Shown: piece by piece, positions 18,366-27,678 of the stretch
Layout: every line of letters begins with the position of its first letter
Position numbering within the stretch: position 1 is the first letter of the stretch
Source of the DNA: JABMQB01 sp964575025
Lineage (GTDB): Bacteria; Bacteroidota; Bacteroidia; Bacteroidales; Prolixibacteraceae
Direction of reading: 5' to 3'
DNA: 64,000 nt
NCBI GenBank assembly: GCA_964575025.1
Contig: CAZNPV010000013.1
Coordinates: 17,275-81,274, forward strand
Position numbers and translations under genes: made by a program
The notes under the pieces: generated by a model
Database searches by the model: none
The model's input: only the letters and a program-made list of their open reading frames with translations
Told to the model about the DNA's origin: nothing

Positions 18366-19355
18366 TTATTCGGATGTTTCTTTGCCGGCAAATTTACGAA
18401 GCATTTCACGTGTTTTTATTCCTGATTCTTTGAGATCCTCCCGGGTCCAGTTTCCTTCGGAAGAAGCACTTTTTTTGAGCATTGAACAGGTTTCGTCTTT
18501 ATCGGATATAGACCATGATATCCAGCTGACCTTGTTCGAGCGCATCCAGTTGATCCATGTATACCATTCTTCGTAATCAATCGGACCATCCCCTGTATGG
18601 AGCATTCCGGCTGACTCGGAGACGAACAGGGGAATTCCTTTTCCGAGGGCATAGGAACCCCTGTCGCGTAGCGATTGTTTATGCGTGGCTGCATAAAAAT
18701 GCAGTGTGTACATGATATTATCGTATCCTGTTATCGGATCATCGGCTACAATATGTACATCCTGGTCCCAATGCGGATTGCCAACCAGGATGATGTTATC
18801 GGGATCAATTTCCCGGATGGTTTTGATCATTTCAATGGAATACGCTTTTACCTCGGGCCAGGTATCTCTTTCCGGTTCATTGTAAATCTCATAGATCACA
18901 TGCGGATATTCTCCATACTTTTCAGCCATTTCCGAAAAGAACATTTTAGCTTCTTCCAGGCGTATATGATGGCTGTGCCAGTCAATGATCACGTATACAT
19001 CGTTTCCAATAGCTCCACGGATGACAGCCTCGATCTTTTCCTTTGACCAGTCGGGTGACTCTATATAGCCCCGGTTGGGTTCAACACCCATGGCAGCCCG
19101 TACCACCGAGCATGCCCAATCGTCCCGAAGCCATTGCACCGTTTCTTCGGTATAAAACCGGGGCCAGAAATTATGCCAGCCAAAACTTACTCCCTGAAGC
19201 ATCATCTCAGTGCCTTTCCGGTCAACCAGGCTTGTTCCTTTCACCGACAGAGAACCATGCTCTTTTACGGGTTGTCCAGCTACCGGTCCCCTGATAACCA
19301 GAAGAAGCATTACAAATAACAAGGTTAATGTTGTTTTCACTTGTTGGTAATTCAT
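18366..19355 (-). CDS. Secreted GH5-family endo-glycanase (endoglucanase/mannanase type)
   Basis: 329 residues, with a signal peptide ending near 'GPVAGQ'. The (beta/alpha)8 GH5 signature is clear: 'LQGVSFGWHNFWPRFY' strand 1, 'VIIDWHSHH', the acid/base E160 in 'YEIYNEPERD', 'HFYAATHKQSLR', and nucleophile E247 in 'PLFVSESAG'. The latter differs from the common VTEWG/VTEYG wording, but the Glu is kept. The layout resembles GH5 subfamily 2 endoglucanases. No type IX sorting domain is present, so it is probably periplasmic or secreted by another route. It heads a two-gene minus-strand unit with the GH26 protein, which suggests cleavage of beta-1,4-glucan or glucomannan. Confidence 0.9.
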   Translation of the reverse strand: MNYQQVKTTLTLLFVMLLLVIRGPVAGQPVKEHGSLSVKGTSLVDRKGTEMMLQGVSFGWHNFWPRFYTEETVQWLRDDWACSVVRAAMGVEPNRGYIESPDWSKEKIEAVIRGAIGNDVYVIIDWHSHHIRLEEAKMFFSEMAEKYGEYPHVIYEIYNEPERDTWPEVKAYSIEMIKTIREIDPDNIILVGNPHWDQDVHIVADDPITGYDNIMYTLHFYAATHKQSLRDRGSYALGKGIPLFVSESAGMLHTGDGPIDYEEWYTWINWMRSNKVSWISWSISDKDETCSMLKKSASSEGNWTREDLKESGIKTREMLRKFAGKETSE

Positions 19356-19393
19356 TTTAGTTGTCTGAATGTTTATTCGTGAAACTCAGATTT

Positions 19394-19401
19394 CAAAAAT
19401 A
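19394..19401 (-). promoter_or_regulatory. Putative -7 element TATTTTTG for the GH5-GH26 operon
   Basis: Reads CAAAAATA on the plus strand. It matches the Bacteroidota -7 consensus TAnnTTTG and lies about 39 bp upstream of the GH5 ATG. No clear -33 TTG was found at the expected spacing. Confidence 0.5.
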
Positions 19402-19427
19402 GTATGCATTGGAATCTGTAAGTTGAA

Positions 19428-19462
19428 TCCCGAATTCCCGGGAATAGCGAAGCGTATCGGGA
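19428..19462. repeat. TCCCGA ... TCGGGA inverted repeat containing ATTCCCGGGAAT
   Basis: Outer arms TCCCGA (19428-19433) and TCGGGA (19457-19462) enclose a perfect 12-bp palindrome at 19434-19445. It lies upstream of the GH5 promoter. The same arm motif recurs at other intergenic sites in this window. Confidence 0.5.
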
Positions 19463-19564
19463 CATATGAGTTTAACTCCGATGCTTGCATCGTTAACCGA
19501 AATGATTCCAATTTTGATACCTCGTTAGCTTGCTGCAAGGTAGTTCATTACAATGCGTATAGAA

Positions 19565-19599
19565 AAAAATAAGAGCCTGAGAAGCAGGCTCTTATTTTT
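19565..19599. terminator. Rho-independent terminator (both directions possible)
   Basis: A 15-bp perfect stem AAAAATAAGAGCCTG / CAGGCTCTTATTTTT with loop AGAAG. It lies 20 bp past the stop of the minus-strand 1323-residue protein gene; read on the minus strand it ends in a T-rich arm. Confidence 0.85.
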
Positions 19600-19618
19600 T
19601 ATCAGTCCAATTGAGCGA

Positions 19619-22600
19619 TTATTTTTTAATCACTTTAAATTTAGCATCCGCTGCAGTAACCAGATACATACCAGCAGGTACATGATCGAGAGAGATAGAT
19701 ACTTTGCTGCTTGTAGCAACCATGTCATGGATCACAGCCCCCATTGCATTGAATACACGGATTCTGTTTCCACTTTCCATTCCTTCAATATGAATCCTGC
19801 CGTTTGTCGGGTTTGGATACAACGTAATGTTGTTTTGTGATAAGTCGTTCACAGATACAGCGAATTTAATGGTGTAAATTACCACTGTTTCGCCGTCCAT
19901 AGCAGTAACCTGTACCACATCACCTCCATTAAGGTCTTCCGATGTGCTTTCAATACCATCTGCTGTGAGGACAGTGACAGAAGCACCCATTGCCGGGATC
20001 AGATTATCCAGGAAGTTGGTTCTCATGCAATCCCCGGTAATGGTTTCGCCGGAGATTTCCATAGCAACCTGATCTACGGTATACACATCAGACAGTACAT
20101 AAGCCAGGTAGTTGGTTGTTTCTCCCAGGCCGGCTGCCTGTATCAACATGGACAGGTAATAGGTTTTAACGGTAACCCCATCGGCGGCTGTAACCACCAC
20201 TTTATCATCCTGGTAGATATCTCCGATGACACGTGCGTTACCTAATTTGTCAATAACATGAACGGTAGCTCCGGGAGCAGGAATCAGGTTAGCCAGCAAT
20301 GCGGAAACAGCGGTATTTCTGGGTACATACATAATGTTGGCAGCTTCCTGATCAACCAAGTATACATTCGACGTTACATAGGCATCGCTTGAAGCTGCAT
20401 CTAATACCAGTTTGTACAGAATGGTTGTTTTTCCATCTTCAGCAACAACTTCGAAGTAGGTCTGATCATTGGCCAGCACATCGGTGTAGGTTGAATCATA
20501 CATCAATGCTTTTGTTGAAACGTATTTATCATCATCATCCACAACGCACATGCTTGCATTGGGATCAGACAGTGCCACATTTGCCAAAACATCGGCCAGC
20601 AAAGTATTCCAGGCAATTCCTTCGATGGTTCCTTCGGTGCCGCTCTCAGAAACGGTATACACATCGGAAGTCAGTTTCGCATCGTTGTTCAGACCGCCTT
20701 CCGAAACTTCAAGAACATATTGGGTGGTATTTTCACCGTTGGCAGAAACAACTTCCAGGATATCTCCATTGGTGATTGCATCTGTTCCGGCCAATGCCGT
20801 TTCTCCACTTTTCACTGTGAGAACCTGGCCTTCGTCTTCTTTATTGATATTTACCAGGAATTCATCCACAGTTGTACCGGCTACCACGCCTTTTATGGTT
20901 TCATCGGTATACCCCGGGCTTACTTTATAAACAGACGAAGTAACAAAGGATCTGTACACCGTTACCGGGTCGAATGTATGAACGCCAAGGCCTGCGAAAG
21001 GCATTTTAACGTCTGTATCCCAACCGATTCCCTGAGCGCCCCAGGTTGCACGGTTTTCCCATGTATATTCGCTGTTGTTCTCTTCGTCTCCGAAGGCAGC
21101 TCCGTATTCGGTATTTCCATGCCAGATGTAAGGTTTCCTGATATAGCGTTCTACCTGGTCACACGGGTGTGCTTCAATCGGTGTTCTGTCGTGGTCGGTA
21201 ATTTCCCAACGTGTTCCATCACCGTATCCAAATACATCGATCAGTTCGAAATCATTGGGATCGCCAACGGGTTTCCACCCATTCAGGATGGAATCCCTGG
21301 TAAGACCTTCCTTAATTTTGAAAAGGTAATAGGTATTATTATACCATGCCTGAACCGGGTTCGTACCATACATCGCCAGCGTGGTATCGCCCCATGGGTT
21401 GTTCCAGAAATCCACATCGATGTCGAATGTTATAACATTCAACCAACTCATATTCCCGGCACCTAAGGCAGCCATTACAAAGACATCGCTAGGTTGTACC
21501 CAGGGATCCACGGCTCCATTGTCATACACGGCAATACCCGGTTCTACCTGCCATTCGGCTTCGCTTTGCCAGATGTACCCGGGGATATATTTGCTGTAAC
21601 GGTTTCCCCAGTCATCCGGTGTCAGTCCTGCCTCAAGAGCAGCTGCCGGAGTTCCCTCGCTTCCACCTTTTACAATCATATAGCCACTCAGATCCAGCGG
21701 TTGGTTTCCGGGGTTACATACTTCCCATGCTGCAGGACCCCAATAAGCCCTCATGGCTCGTTGTGAGAAGAACGGTTCACCAAAGAATGGCTGAATATCA
21801 TCCGGAGCTAATTCTTTTTCAAGGGTCACAGAATAGGTGAGTGTTGTTGTATCATCCTCAGCCGTTGTATAGAATTTTACAGCTCGTTCTTCAGGAGATC
21901 CATACAGATTGGACAGCCTGGATATATCTACCTTTGTATTCAGCGCCTGGGGTTTGGCAATCAGTGCCGGTATGCCATCTACATCGGCCGGTACCGAAAC
22001 CGTGTAATTATACTGGGTGTTTGAGAATCCTGGAATGGTATCTCCTACCCATCCAAACAGTCCTTTGTAGAAATCAGGGATATCGGGCCAGGTAATGGAT
22101 GATAGATAGGCATTGTGAGAAGGTAAGAAATCGTCAACTTTAATATAATAGGTTTTCTTAGCCCCGTTCTTAGCTGTAACTACCAATTTATCACCATCCT
22201 TCAGGTCAGGCCTGTTCATTTCGTCAACGGTGACAACTTCCCATGAAGCTTCAGGTGCTTTTTCCAAATATTTCAATAAGGTATCGATACGGGTGTTGAA
22301 TCCCACATCGTAAATGGTATCCATACCAAATGCCCCTTCTGTTACGTGGAAGGGTTGGGTATTCTGAAAGAAACGGGTTCCGTAAAGATCACGGGCCATG
22401 GAATTCTTTGGAACCACGATGTTGGCATCGTCGGTAGGTTCGGCAACCACAATATCGAAGTGCCATAATTCCAGTGAATTACCGCACACATAGAGATTCA
22501 GTACATCCCCTGTGCGGGCTGATGAGAAGGCCGAATCTTCACGGTTGGGTGAAAAGTCGTATGACCAGGCGATACCCGGTGCTTCATCGAAATAATTCAT

Positions 22601-23590
22601 GATGTTGTAATCGTTCCGGGTACCCCATGGAACAGTCATCACGGTATCGGCAAAATCCACTTCGATGACATCGGAAGTGAACGTTTGCGGGGTCAGGTGA
22701 TAGTCGCCATGGTTTCCGATGGTCCAGAATGATTTGACTTTAATGCCTTCCTTTCCGAATCCGTTTCTTGGGCGCGGGATCGGGATCCACTGGGAGTCTT
22801 CAATATCTATACCCACCTGATCCTGCCAGTCGTCACCGAACAAATCCCCTTCTTTGACTGAATATTTACGTACCAGGACATGGGTTCCGGTGGCATTTTC
22901 CACACCAGCAACGTCCCGCGGGCCTATAGGTGGAAATCCGTTTCTTGAGAAGTCGCCGTTTACTTCATCCACTACTATAGAATCCGTTTCATTAAAGTGC
23001 TGCCTGATAAAAAAGACATCTCTTCCGCTCCATGTTTCCAGTGCAGATGCTCCGTAGGGAGAAACACTGTCGAAATCGGTTCCGTCTTTCCATTTATTTT
23101 GGTATTTAGCAACGGTATAATCTCCCCATTCGGTTTTTGGAATGTGAAGTTGCAGATCCAACTTATCCCAAATGTCAAGTTGGGTCTGTTGTCTGCCTTC
23201 CCATCTTTCTGGATCCAGTTGCGCCATTTTTGGAGCCAAGTCTGCTACGGTCCCTGCAACAAAGCAATCTCCGGGCCACAAAATCTTGTTGGGTAGCTTG
23301 ATCCTTAGGTATTCAGGAATGGCATGGTTTTCATTCTCTGCTTCCGGAAGCGGCCATGGCAGGGTCCATGAGGTTAAGTTACCCAGCTCGATAGACCCCA
23401 GGTTAATCGGGTCGCTACCTACATTGCTTAATTCAATGTAAGACCAGTGATGTTCATCCATCCTGGCTTCCGAAATAACCAGGTTCCTTATGGTGTCAGG
23501 ATTATATACATAATCATAATCTAACTGCGCCTTAAGACTCAGGACACCGGATGCTACAAAAAATAAAAGAAGTAAAAGTTTTAATCTCAT
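19619..23590 (-). CDS. Large secreted repeat protein with lamin-tail-like domains, T9SS cargo
   Basis: 1323 residues. Signal peptide ends near 'VLSLKAQ'. The N-terminal part has a lamin-tail-like segment ('NLVISEARMDEHHWSYIELSNVGSDPINL'), and a second one occurs near residue 610 ('AYWGPAAWEVCNPGNQPLDLSGYMIV'). Residues about 930-1240 contain four repeats of about 75 residues, each starting 'TSxVYxV' and ending 'VVxAxDGxTxxYxLxx'. The C-terminus (about 1250-1323) is a type IX sorting domain ('NNITLYPNPTNGRIHIEGM', 'VPAGMYLVTA', final KKK region). No catalytic motif was recognised; it is probably a surface structural or adhesion protein. It stands alone with its own terminator downstream, and is divergent from the RSH gene. 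Confidence 0.75.
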   Translation of the reverse strand: MRLKLLLLLFFVASGVLSLKAQLDYDYVYNPDTIRNLVISEARMDEHHWSYIELSNVGSDPINLGSIELGNLTSWTLPWPLPEAENENHAIPEYLRIKLPNKILWPGDCFVAGTVADLAPKMAQLDPERWEGRQQTQLDIWDKLDLQLHIPKTEWGDYTVAKYQNKWKDGTDFDSVSPYGASALETWSGRDVFFIRQHFNETDSIVVDEVNGDFSRNGFPPIGPRDVAGVENATGTHVLVRKYSVKEGDLFGDDWQDQVGIDIEDSQWIPIPRPRNGFGKEGIKVKSFWTIGNHGDYHLTPQTFTSDVIEVDFADTVMTVPWGTRNDYNIMNYFDEAPGIAWSYDFSPNREDSAFSSARTGDVLNLYVCGNSLELWHFDIVVAEPTDDANIVVPKNSMARDLYGTRFFQNTQPFHVTEGAFGMDTIYDVGFNTRIDTLLKYLEKAPEASWEVVTVDEMNRPDLKDGDKLVVTAKNGAKKTYYIKVDDFLPSHNAYLSSITWPDIPDFYKGLFGWVGDTIPGFSNTQYNYTVSVPADVDGIPALIAKPQALNTKVDISRLSNLYGSPEERAVKFYTTAEDDTTTLTYSVTLEKELAPDDIQPFFGEPFFSQRAMRAYWGPAAWEVCNPGNQPLDLSGYMIVKGGSEGTPAAALEAGLTPDDWGNRYSKYIPGYIWQSEAEWQVEPGIAVYDNGAVDPWVQPSDVFVMAALGAGNMSWLNVITFDIDVDFWNNPWGDTTLAMYGTNPVQAWYNNTYYLFKIKEGLTRDSILNGWKPVGDPNDFELIDVFGYGDGTRWEITDHDRTPIEAHPCDQVERYIRKPYIWHGNTEYGAAFGDEENNSEYTWENRATWGAQGIGWDTDVKMPFAGLGVHTFDPVTVYRSFVTSSVYKVSPGYTDETIKGVVAGTTVDEFLVNINKEDEGQVLTVKSGETALAGTDAITNGDILEVVSANGENTTQYVLEVSEGGLNNDAKLTSDVYTVSESGTEGTIEGIAWNTLLADVLANVALSDPNASMCVVDDDDKYVSTKALMYDSTYTDVLANDQTYFEVVAEDGKTTILYKLVLDAASSDAYVTSNVYLVDQEAANIMYVPRNTAVSALLANLIPAPGATVHVIDKLGNARVIGDIYQDDKVVVTAADGVTVKTYYLSMLIQAAGLGETTNYLAYVLSDVYTVDQVAMEISGETITGDCMRTNFLDNLIPAMGASVTVLTADGIESTSEDLNGGDVVQVTAMDGETVVIYTIKFAVSVNDLSQNNITLYPNPTNGRIHIEGMESGNRIRVFNAMGAVIHDMVATSSKVSISLDHVPAGMYLVTAADAKFKVIKK

Positions 23591-23997
23591 AATTTTAATT
23601 TTAAAAGTTTATGATAGGTTAACAAAGATGACAATAATTTTAGTTTTTAGCAAAAAAGATGGAAAAAGAAGAGTGTAAATTATCTATCAAGAGTGTTACA
23701 AATATTGCATTTTTGCTTCTCCGGATATCAGAAATTGCCATGTATTGTGCTACATTTCGGTCATATTTTAATCTGCAGGAGAAATGAATTTTTGTAATGC
23801 GATGAAAAACAGGTGTTTAGGATTGATCTGGCGATTGGAGTGTGAATTAAAGAGGTTTTGGAGAGAATGAAATTCCTGATCCGGACCGGAAGGGCATTTC
23901 AGGGGGATTAAAAAAATAAAAACGTTTGTTGTTTTATCCGGTGTAGATTTTTCAGTTCTCAACTATTTTCTATTTTTACTAAAATCAAACGAATGAA
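23591..23997. other. 407-bp divergent intergenic region
   Basis: Separates the minus-strand 1323-residue protein gene and the plus-strand RSH gene and should hold both promoters. A near-match CATCTTTG (minus strand, 23624-23631) is the best candidate for the former. For the RSH gene, TTTG at 23925-23928 and TAGATTTT at 23944-23951 are weak candidates. No gene or RNA structure is recognised. Confidence 0.5.
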
Positions 23998-26187
23998 ATG
24001 AGTTTGCCCGAAGAAACTGCAGCCAAATACAATGAATTGGTTCTGCAATGCAAAGAAGGATGTGGCGGGGAAGCCTGCGTTGATATTGAACGGGCGTTCC
24101 GGTTTGCCCGGTCTGTCCTTGACGAGGAGAGTTTTTCCACGGGCGAGAGGGTTTTGAACCATGCCCTGGATGTAGCACTCATCGTTGCTTCGGAAATTGG
24201 CCTGGGGATTGATTCCATTGTGGCCGGCTTACTCCATAATCTGATGTATTCCACTCATGAAAAGAGGGTACAGCCGGAAGAAGTAACAAAGCGGTTTGGA
24301 AATCCCGTGGAAATGATCCTGGAAGGGATGAAGAAAATCAATGCGTTGGGTACGGATACGGTGGCCCTGCACCCTGAGAATTACAGAAACCTTTTGCTGG
24401 CACTTGCCGGCGATGTCAGGGTGATCCTTATAAAAATTGCCGACCGTTTGCAGGTAATGCGTAACCTCAGCCGCTATGCTGCGGCTACACAAAGCAGACT
24501 GGTTGACGAAACATCCCACTTATATGCCCCCCTGGCACACCGGCTTGGCCTTTATATGATTAATTCCGAATTGCTGGACCTCTGTTTTAAATACAGGAAA
24601 CCGGAAGCGTATAAATATGTTCTGGAGCGGCTCAAAGAAACAGAAGAGGAAAGGGACCATTTTGTAGCAGGTTTTGTAGAACCCATTGAAAAAAAACTTC
24701 ACAACAGAGGATTTGCTTTTGACATGAAAGCCCGGGCCAAATCGGTCCATTCCATCTGGAACAAGATGAAATCGAAAAAAGTATCCTTCGACGAGGTTTT
24801 TGATCTGTTTGCGATCCGTGTGATACTGGATTCCAGGCCTGAAAATGAAAAGAGCGACTGCTGGACGGTATATTCGGTAATAACCGAAGAGTATCAGGCC
24901 AATCCGGAACGTCTGCGTGACTGGATCACCATTCCCAAATCGAATGGGTATGAATCGTTGCATACAACGGTACTGGGGCCCCGGGGTAAATGGGTGGAAG
25001 TTCAGATCAGGACCCGCCGGATGGATGAAGTGGCTGAAAAGGGCCTCGCAGCACACTGGCGTTACAAAGGAGGAAAAGGAACCCGGGAGTTCGATAGCTG
25101 GCTGGCCGGCATACGCGATATACTGGAAAATCCCGATATGAACATTGTCGATTTTATCGATGAGTTTAAGGTGAATGTATATAAGGATGAAATATTTGTT
25201 TTTACCCCTAAAGGAGACCTGAAAAAACTCCCGTCCGGTGCTACCATCCTGGATTTTGCCTATGAGATCCATTCAGACCTTGGTGACCGATGTGTGGGAG
25301 GAAAAGTGAACGGAAAAAAGGTCACCCTGCGGCATACCTTGAAAAACGGAGATTATGTGGCTGTGGATACTTCCAACAAACAGAAGCCTAAAATGGACTG
25401 GCTGGATTTTGTAGTAACTTCCAAAGCAAAAAATAAAATCAAAGCAAGCCTGGATGAAGAACGCAAAAAGGAAGCAGCCAACGGAAGAGAAATCCTTTTG
25501 AGAAAATGTAAAAACTGGAAAATCGACCTGAATGATGAAGCAATCCGCAACCTTTTAAAACACTTCAGGGTTAAACTGGCCTCAGATCTCTATTATAATA
25601 TATCCACAGGGAAAACGGATGTATTGGAAATAAAGAGCATCCTGAGCGAACAAAAGGAAGAATCAGGAAAAAAAAGAGTGGAAGAGATCCTGTCAGGGAA
25701 AGATACAGAGAACCTTACCTTCGACAACAGCGAAGAGTACCTGGTGATCGATAATAATCTGAAGAATGTCATCTATAAGCTGGCCCCGTGCTGTAATCCT
25801 GTTTTTGGGGACGATATTTTTGGGTTCGTAACAGTCAACGATGGGATTAAAATTCATCGGAAAAATTGCCCCAATGCTCAGCAAATGATCGAACGTTTTC
25901 CATACCGGGTAGTGAAAGCACGATGGAAAGGGGTCAAAGCGCGGAGTTCGTTCCTGGCTACCTTGTTTATATCAGGTACTGACCAGGAAGGGATCCTCAC
26001 CGATATTACCCATATTATTTCTAAGGATCTCGGCAGCCAGATACGGTCTGTACACATTGATTCAGGAAAAGGCGCTTTTGAAGGCGTATTGAAAATTACG
26101 GTGTACAATCTGGAACACCTCGATTTCCTGATTCATAAGATCCAAAACATAAAAGGCGTTTTGTCAGTTACCCGGGGTGACAAATAG
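23998..26187 (+). CDS. RelA/SpoT-family (p)ppGpp synthetase with degenerate hydrolase site
   Basis: 729-residue long RSH protein: HD domain (about 30-180), synthetase (about 230-370), TGS (about 400-460), a conserved Cys/His 'CCNPVFGDDIFGFVT' region (about 600) and a C-terminal ACT domain (about 655-729). The synthetase motifs 'SIWNKMKSKK', 'DEVFDLFAIRVI', 'SNGYESLHTT' and 'EVQIRT' are intact, so (p)ppGpp synthesis is expected. In the HD domain H55, H80 and D149 are present, but the metal-binding Asp after H80 is Asn (LLHN) and the following Glu-Asp pair is replaced (MYST), so hydrolysis is probably lost. This fits the RelA-like member that many Bacteroidota carry beside a bifunctional Rel. 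The ATG at 23998 is used; an earlier ATG at 23993 is out of frame. Confidence 0.92.
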   Translation: MSLPEETAAKYNELVLQCKEGCGGEACVDIERAFRFARSVLDEESFSTGERVLNHALDVALIVASEIGLGIDSIVAGLLHNLMYSTHEKRVQPEEVTKRFGNPVEMILEGMKKINALGTDTVALHPENYRNLLLALAGDVRVILIKIADRLQVMRNLSRYAAATQSRLVDETSHLYAPLAHRLGLYMINSELLDLCFKYRKPEAYKYVLERLKETEEERDHFVAGFVEPIEKKLHNRGFAFDMKARAKSVHSIWNKMKSKKVSFDEVFDLFAIRVILDSRPENEKSDCWTVYSVITEEYQANPERLRDWITIPKSNGYESLHTTVLGPRGKWVEVQIRTRRMDEVAEKGLAAHWRYKGGKGTREFDSWLAGIRDILENPDMNIVDFIDEFKVNVYKDEIFVFTPKGDLKKLPSGATILDFAYEIHSDLGDRCVGGKVNGKKVTLRHTLKNGDYVAVDTSNKQKPKMDWLDFVVTSKAKNKIKASLDEERKKEAANGREILLRKCKNWKIDLNDEAIRNLLKHFRVKLASDLYYNISTGKTDVLEIKSILSEQKEESGKKRVEEILSGKDTENLTFDNSEEYLVIDNNLKNVIYKLAPCCNPVFGDDIFGFVTVNDGIKIHRKNCPNAQQMIERFPYRVVKARWKGVKARSSFLATLFISGTDQEGILTDITHIISKDLGSQIRSVHIDSGKGAFEGVLKITVYNLEHLDFLIHKIQNIKGVLSVTRGDK

Positions 26188-26299
26188 TGCAGAAAAATGG
26201 AACAACATTTGTACAATAAAGGATGACCCAGGCAATGATCCCGGGAAAATTAATCCAACGATCTGAACAACAAATCGTAGGATTTTTAATCATATTTAT

Positions 26300-26307
26300 T
26301 ATTTTTG
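26300..26307 (+). promoter_or_regulatory. Putative -7 element TATTTTTG for the TPR gene
   Basis: A perfect TAnnTTTG match 63 bp upstream of the ATG at 26371, in a 183-bp gap after the RSH gene. No good -33 element was identified. Confidence 0.5.
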
Positions 26308-26370
26308 ACGGTCTTTTAATGAATAGCAACTAAAAAACAAATTGGTTACGAACGAAAAATATAAGGTACA

Positions 26371-27225
26371 ATGAAAATTTTTTTAAGTATTGGAATTTTA
26401 ATCTTTTCCGCAATGTTGGTCAATGGTCAGGATGCAGCGGAAAAAATCAACCAGGCAAATGAAGCATTAACATCGCAGGATTATGCAACAGCCTTCGAAC
26501 TGTATGATGAAGCGATGAAAAACCTGGGAGATGTACAGGTAGATGAAAGCATTAATTTTAATATAGGGTATGCCGGCTATAAAGCAGGCAGATTTAGTGA
26601 TGCAATTGTTTATCTGGATAAAGCCATTGAGGTTGGGGCCAATGTTTCAAAAGCATGGGAGTACAAAGCGATCTGCTTCAATGAACTGGAGGATTACGCC
26701 AGGGCTGTGGAGAGTTTTGAAAAAGCAGCTGAAACCTCGGAAGAAGGAGGTGAATCTTCCATATACAATGGTGCTATAGCTGCTTACAAAGGGAATATGC
26801 TGGAGAAGGCGGCTGAGCTTTTCAGCCAATCGGTAGCATCAGGCTATAAAGCAGAAACCGCACAGTATTACAAAGCGGTTGTGTACAATAAACAAGGAAA
26901 CGAAGCAGCTTACAAACAGACCCTGATTGAAGGAGTTGAAAAATTCCCGGGAGACGAAAGGTTAAGTCAGGCATTGGCCAAAGAGTATGTTTCAGAAGGA
27001 AATGATCTTTACAAGAAGGGAGTAGCTGTGTTAAATGCTGCCAATCAGAAAGTAAACGATGGTACATTGAAGACAACAGATGCTGCATATACCGCAGAGG
27101 TTGAAAAAGCCAAAACGGAATTTAAAGCTGCTGCTGATATTTTGGAGAAAGCGGTACAGCTGGATGCATCCAATAAAAATGCAAAGCTGCTGCTTGATGC
27201 ATGCCAACAAAGTCTGACTATTTAA
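26371..27225 (+). CDS. Secreted/periplasmic tetratricopeptide-repeat protein
   Basis: 284 residues with a signal peptide ending near 'AMLVNGQ'. At least four TPR-like helix pairs follow: 'KINQANEALTSQDYATAFELYDEAMKNL', 'FNIGYAGYKAGRFSDAIVYLDKAIEVG', 'AWEYKAICFNELEDYARAVESFEKAAE' and 'IYNGAIAAYKGNMLEKAAELFSQSVA'. A more alpha-helical C-terminal part is rich in Lys and Ala. It is probably a scaffold in the periplasm or at the outer membrane. It has its own promoter and a hairpin downstream. No specific partner is indicated by the neighbours. Confidence 0.85.
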   Translation: MKIFLSIGILIFSAMLVNGQDAAEKINQANEALTSQDYATAFELYDEAMKNLGDVQVDESINFNIGYAGYKAGRFSDAIVYLDKAIEVGANVSKAWEYKAICFNELEDYARAVESFEKAAETSEEGGESSIYNGAIAAYKGNMLEKAAELFSQSVASGYKAETAQYYKAVVYNKQGNEAAYKQTLIEGVEKFPGDERLSQALAKEYVSEGNDLYKKGVAVLNAANQKVNDGTLKTTDAAYTAEVEKAKTEFKAAADILEKAVQLDASNKNAKLLLDACQQSLTI

Positions 27226-27279
27226 GCGCATCGGGTGTTTTTTTAACGGGAAATGTACGGGATGAAAACCATAAAAGAA

Positions 27280-27305
27280 ATAAGGGAAACCTCTGTTTCC
27301 CTTAT
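27280..27305 (+). terminator. Likely terminator hairpin after the TPR gene
   Basis: Perfect 11-bp stem ATAAGGGAAAC / GTTTCCCTTAT with loop CTCT, 54 bp after the stop. The following T-tract is poor (CATTTAA), so termination efficiency is uncertain. Confidence 0.55.
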
Positions 27306-27519
27306 CATTTAACCCCCAAACACACCGTTGAAAGAAGAAATTCAACGTACTGTAAAAGTACAAAAAATATATTTATTTGCAAAAATTAATGGATGTTTTT
27401 TTTTAAAATTACTAAGTTTTAAATAAGAATGCATCAAAGGGTTAGATTATCAGGGTATTAGATGAATGAAGTCCGGAGACCGAAGTCCGGAGACCGAAGG
27501 TTGAAAATTTGGTGCGGGA
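27306..27519. other. Non-coding stretch before the scaffold gap
   Basis: AT-rich DNA without a gene. It contains a 14-bp tandem unit GAAGTCCGGAGACC in two full copies (27468-27495) plus a partial third. Confidence 0.5.
27468..27495. repeat. Two tandem copies of GAAGTCCGGAGACC
   Basis: Two perfect 14-bp units and the start of a third (GAAGG). They lie about 25 bp from the start of the 55-bp duplicated contig end and may have contributed to the assembly break. Confidence 0.75.
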
Positions 27520-27574
27520 TTGTTTATTGCAGAAAATTCCGTATCAATTGTTCTGCCTTTCTGAAGGTTTCCTG
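27520..27574. repeat. Left copy of a 55-bp duplication at the scaffold gap
   Basis: Identical base for base to 27675-27729. It corresponds to the last codons of gmk (stop at 27524-27526 on the minus strand). It is most easily explained as overlapping contig ends, not as a real duplication. Confidence 0.9.
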
Positions 27575-27674
27575 NNNNNNNNNNNNNNNNNNNNNNNNNN
27601 NNNNNNNNNNNNNNNNNNNNNNNNNNNNNNNNNNNNNNNNNNNNNNNNNNNNNNNNNNNNNNNNNNNNNNNNNN
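27575..27674. other. Scaffold gap, 100 N
   Basis: Exactly 100 Ns, the usual placeholder for a gap of unknown size. Both flanks carry the same 55 bp, so the two contigs very probably overlap and no sequence is missing. Confidence 0.97.
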
Positions 27675-27678
27675 TTGT

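Noticed and set aside
20000..23000. Long plus-strand frames opposite the 1323-residue protein
   Set aside because: Compositionally they are antisense shadows of the minus-strand gene, with no domains or starts.
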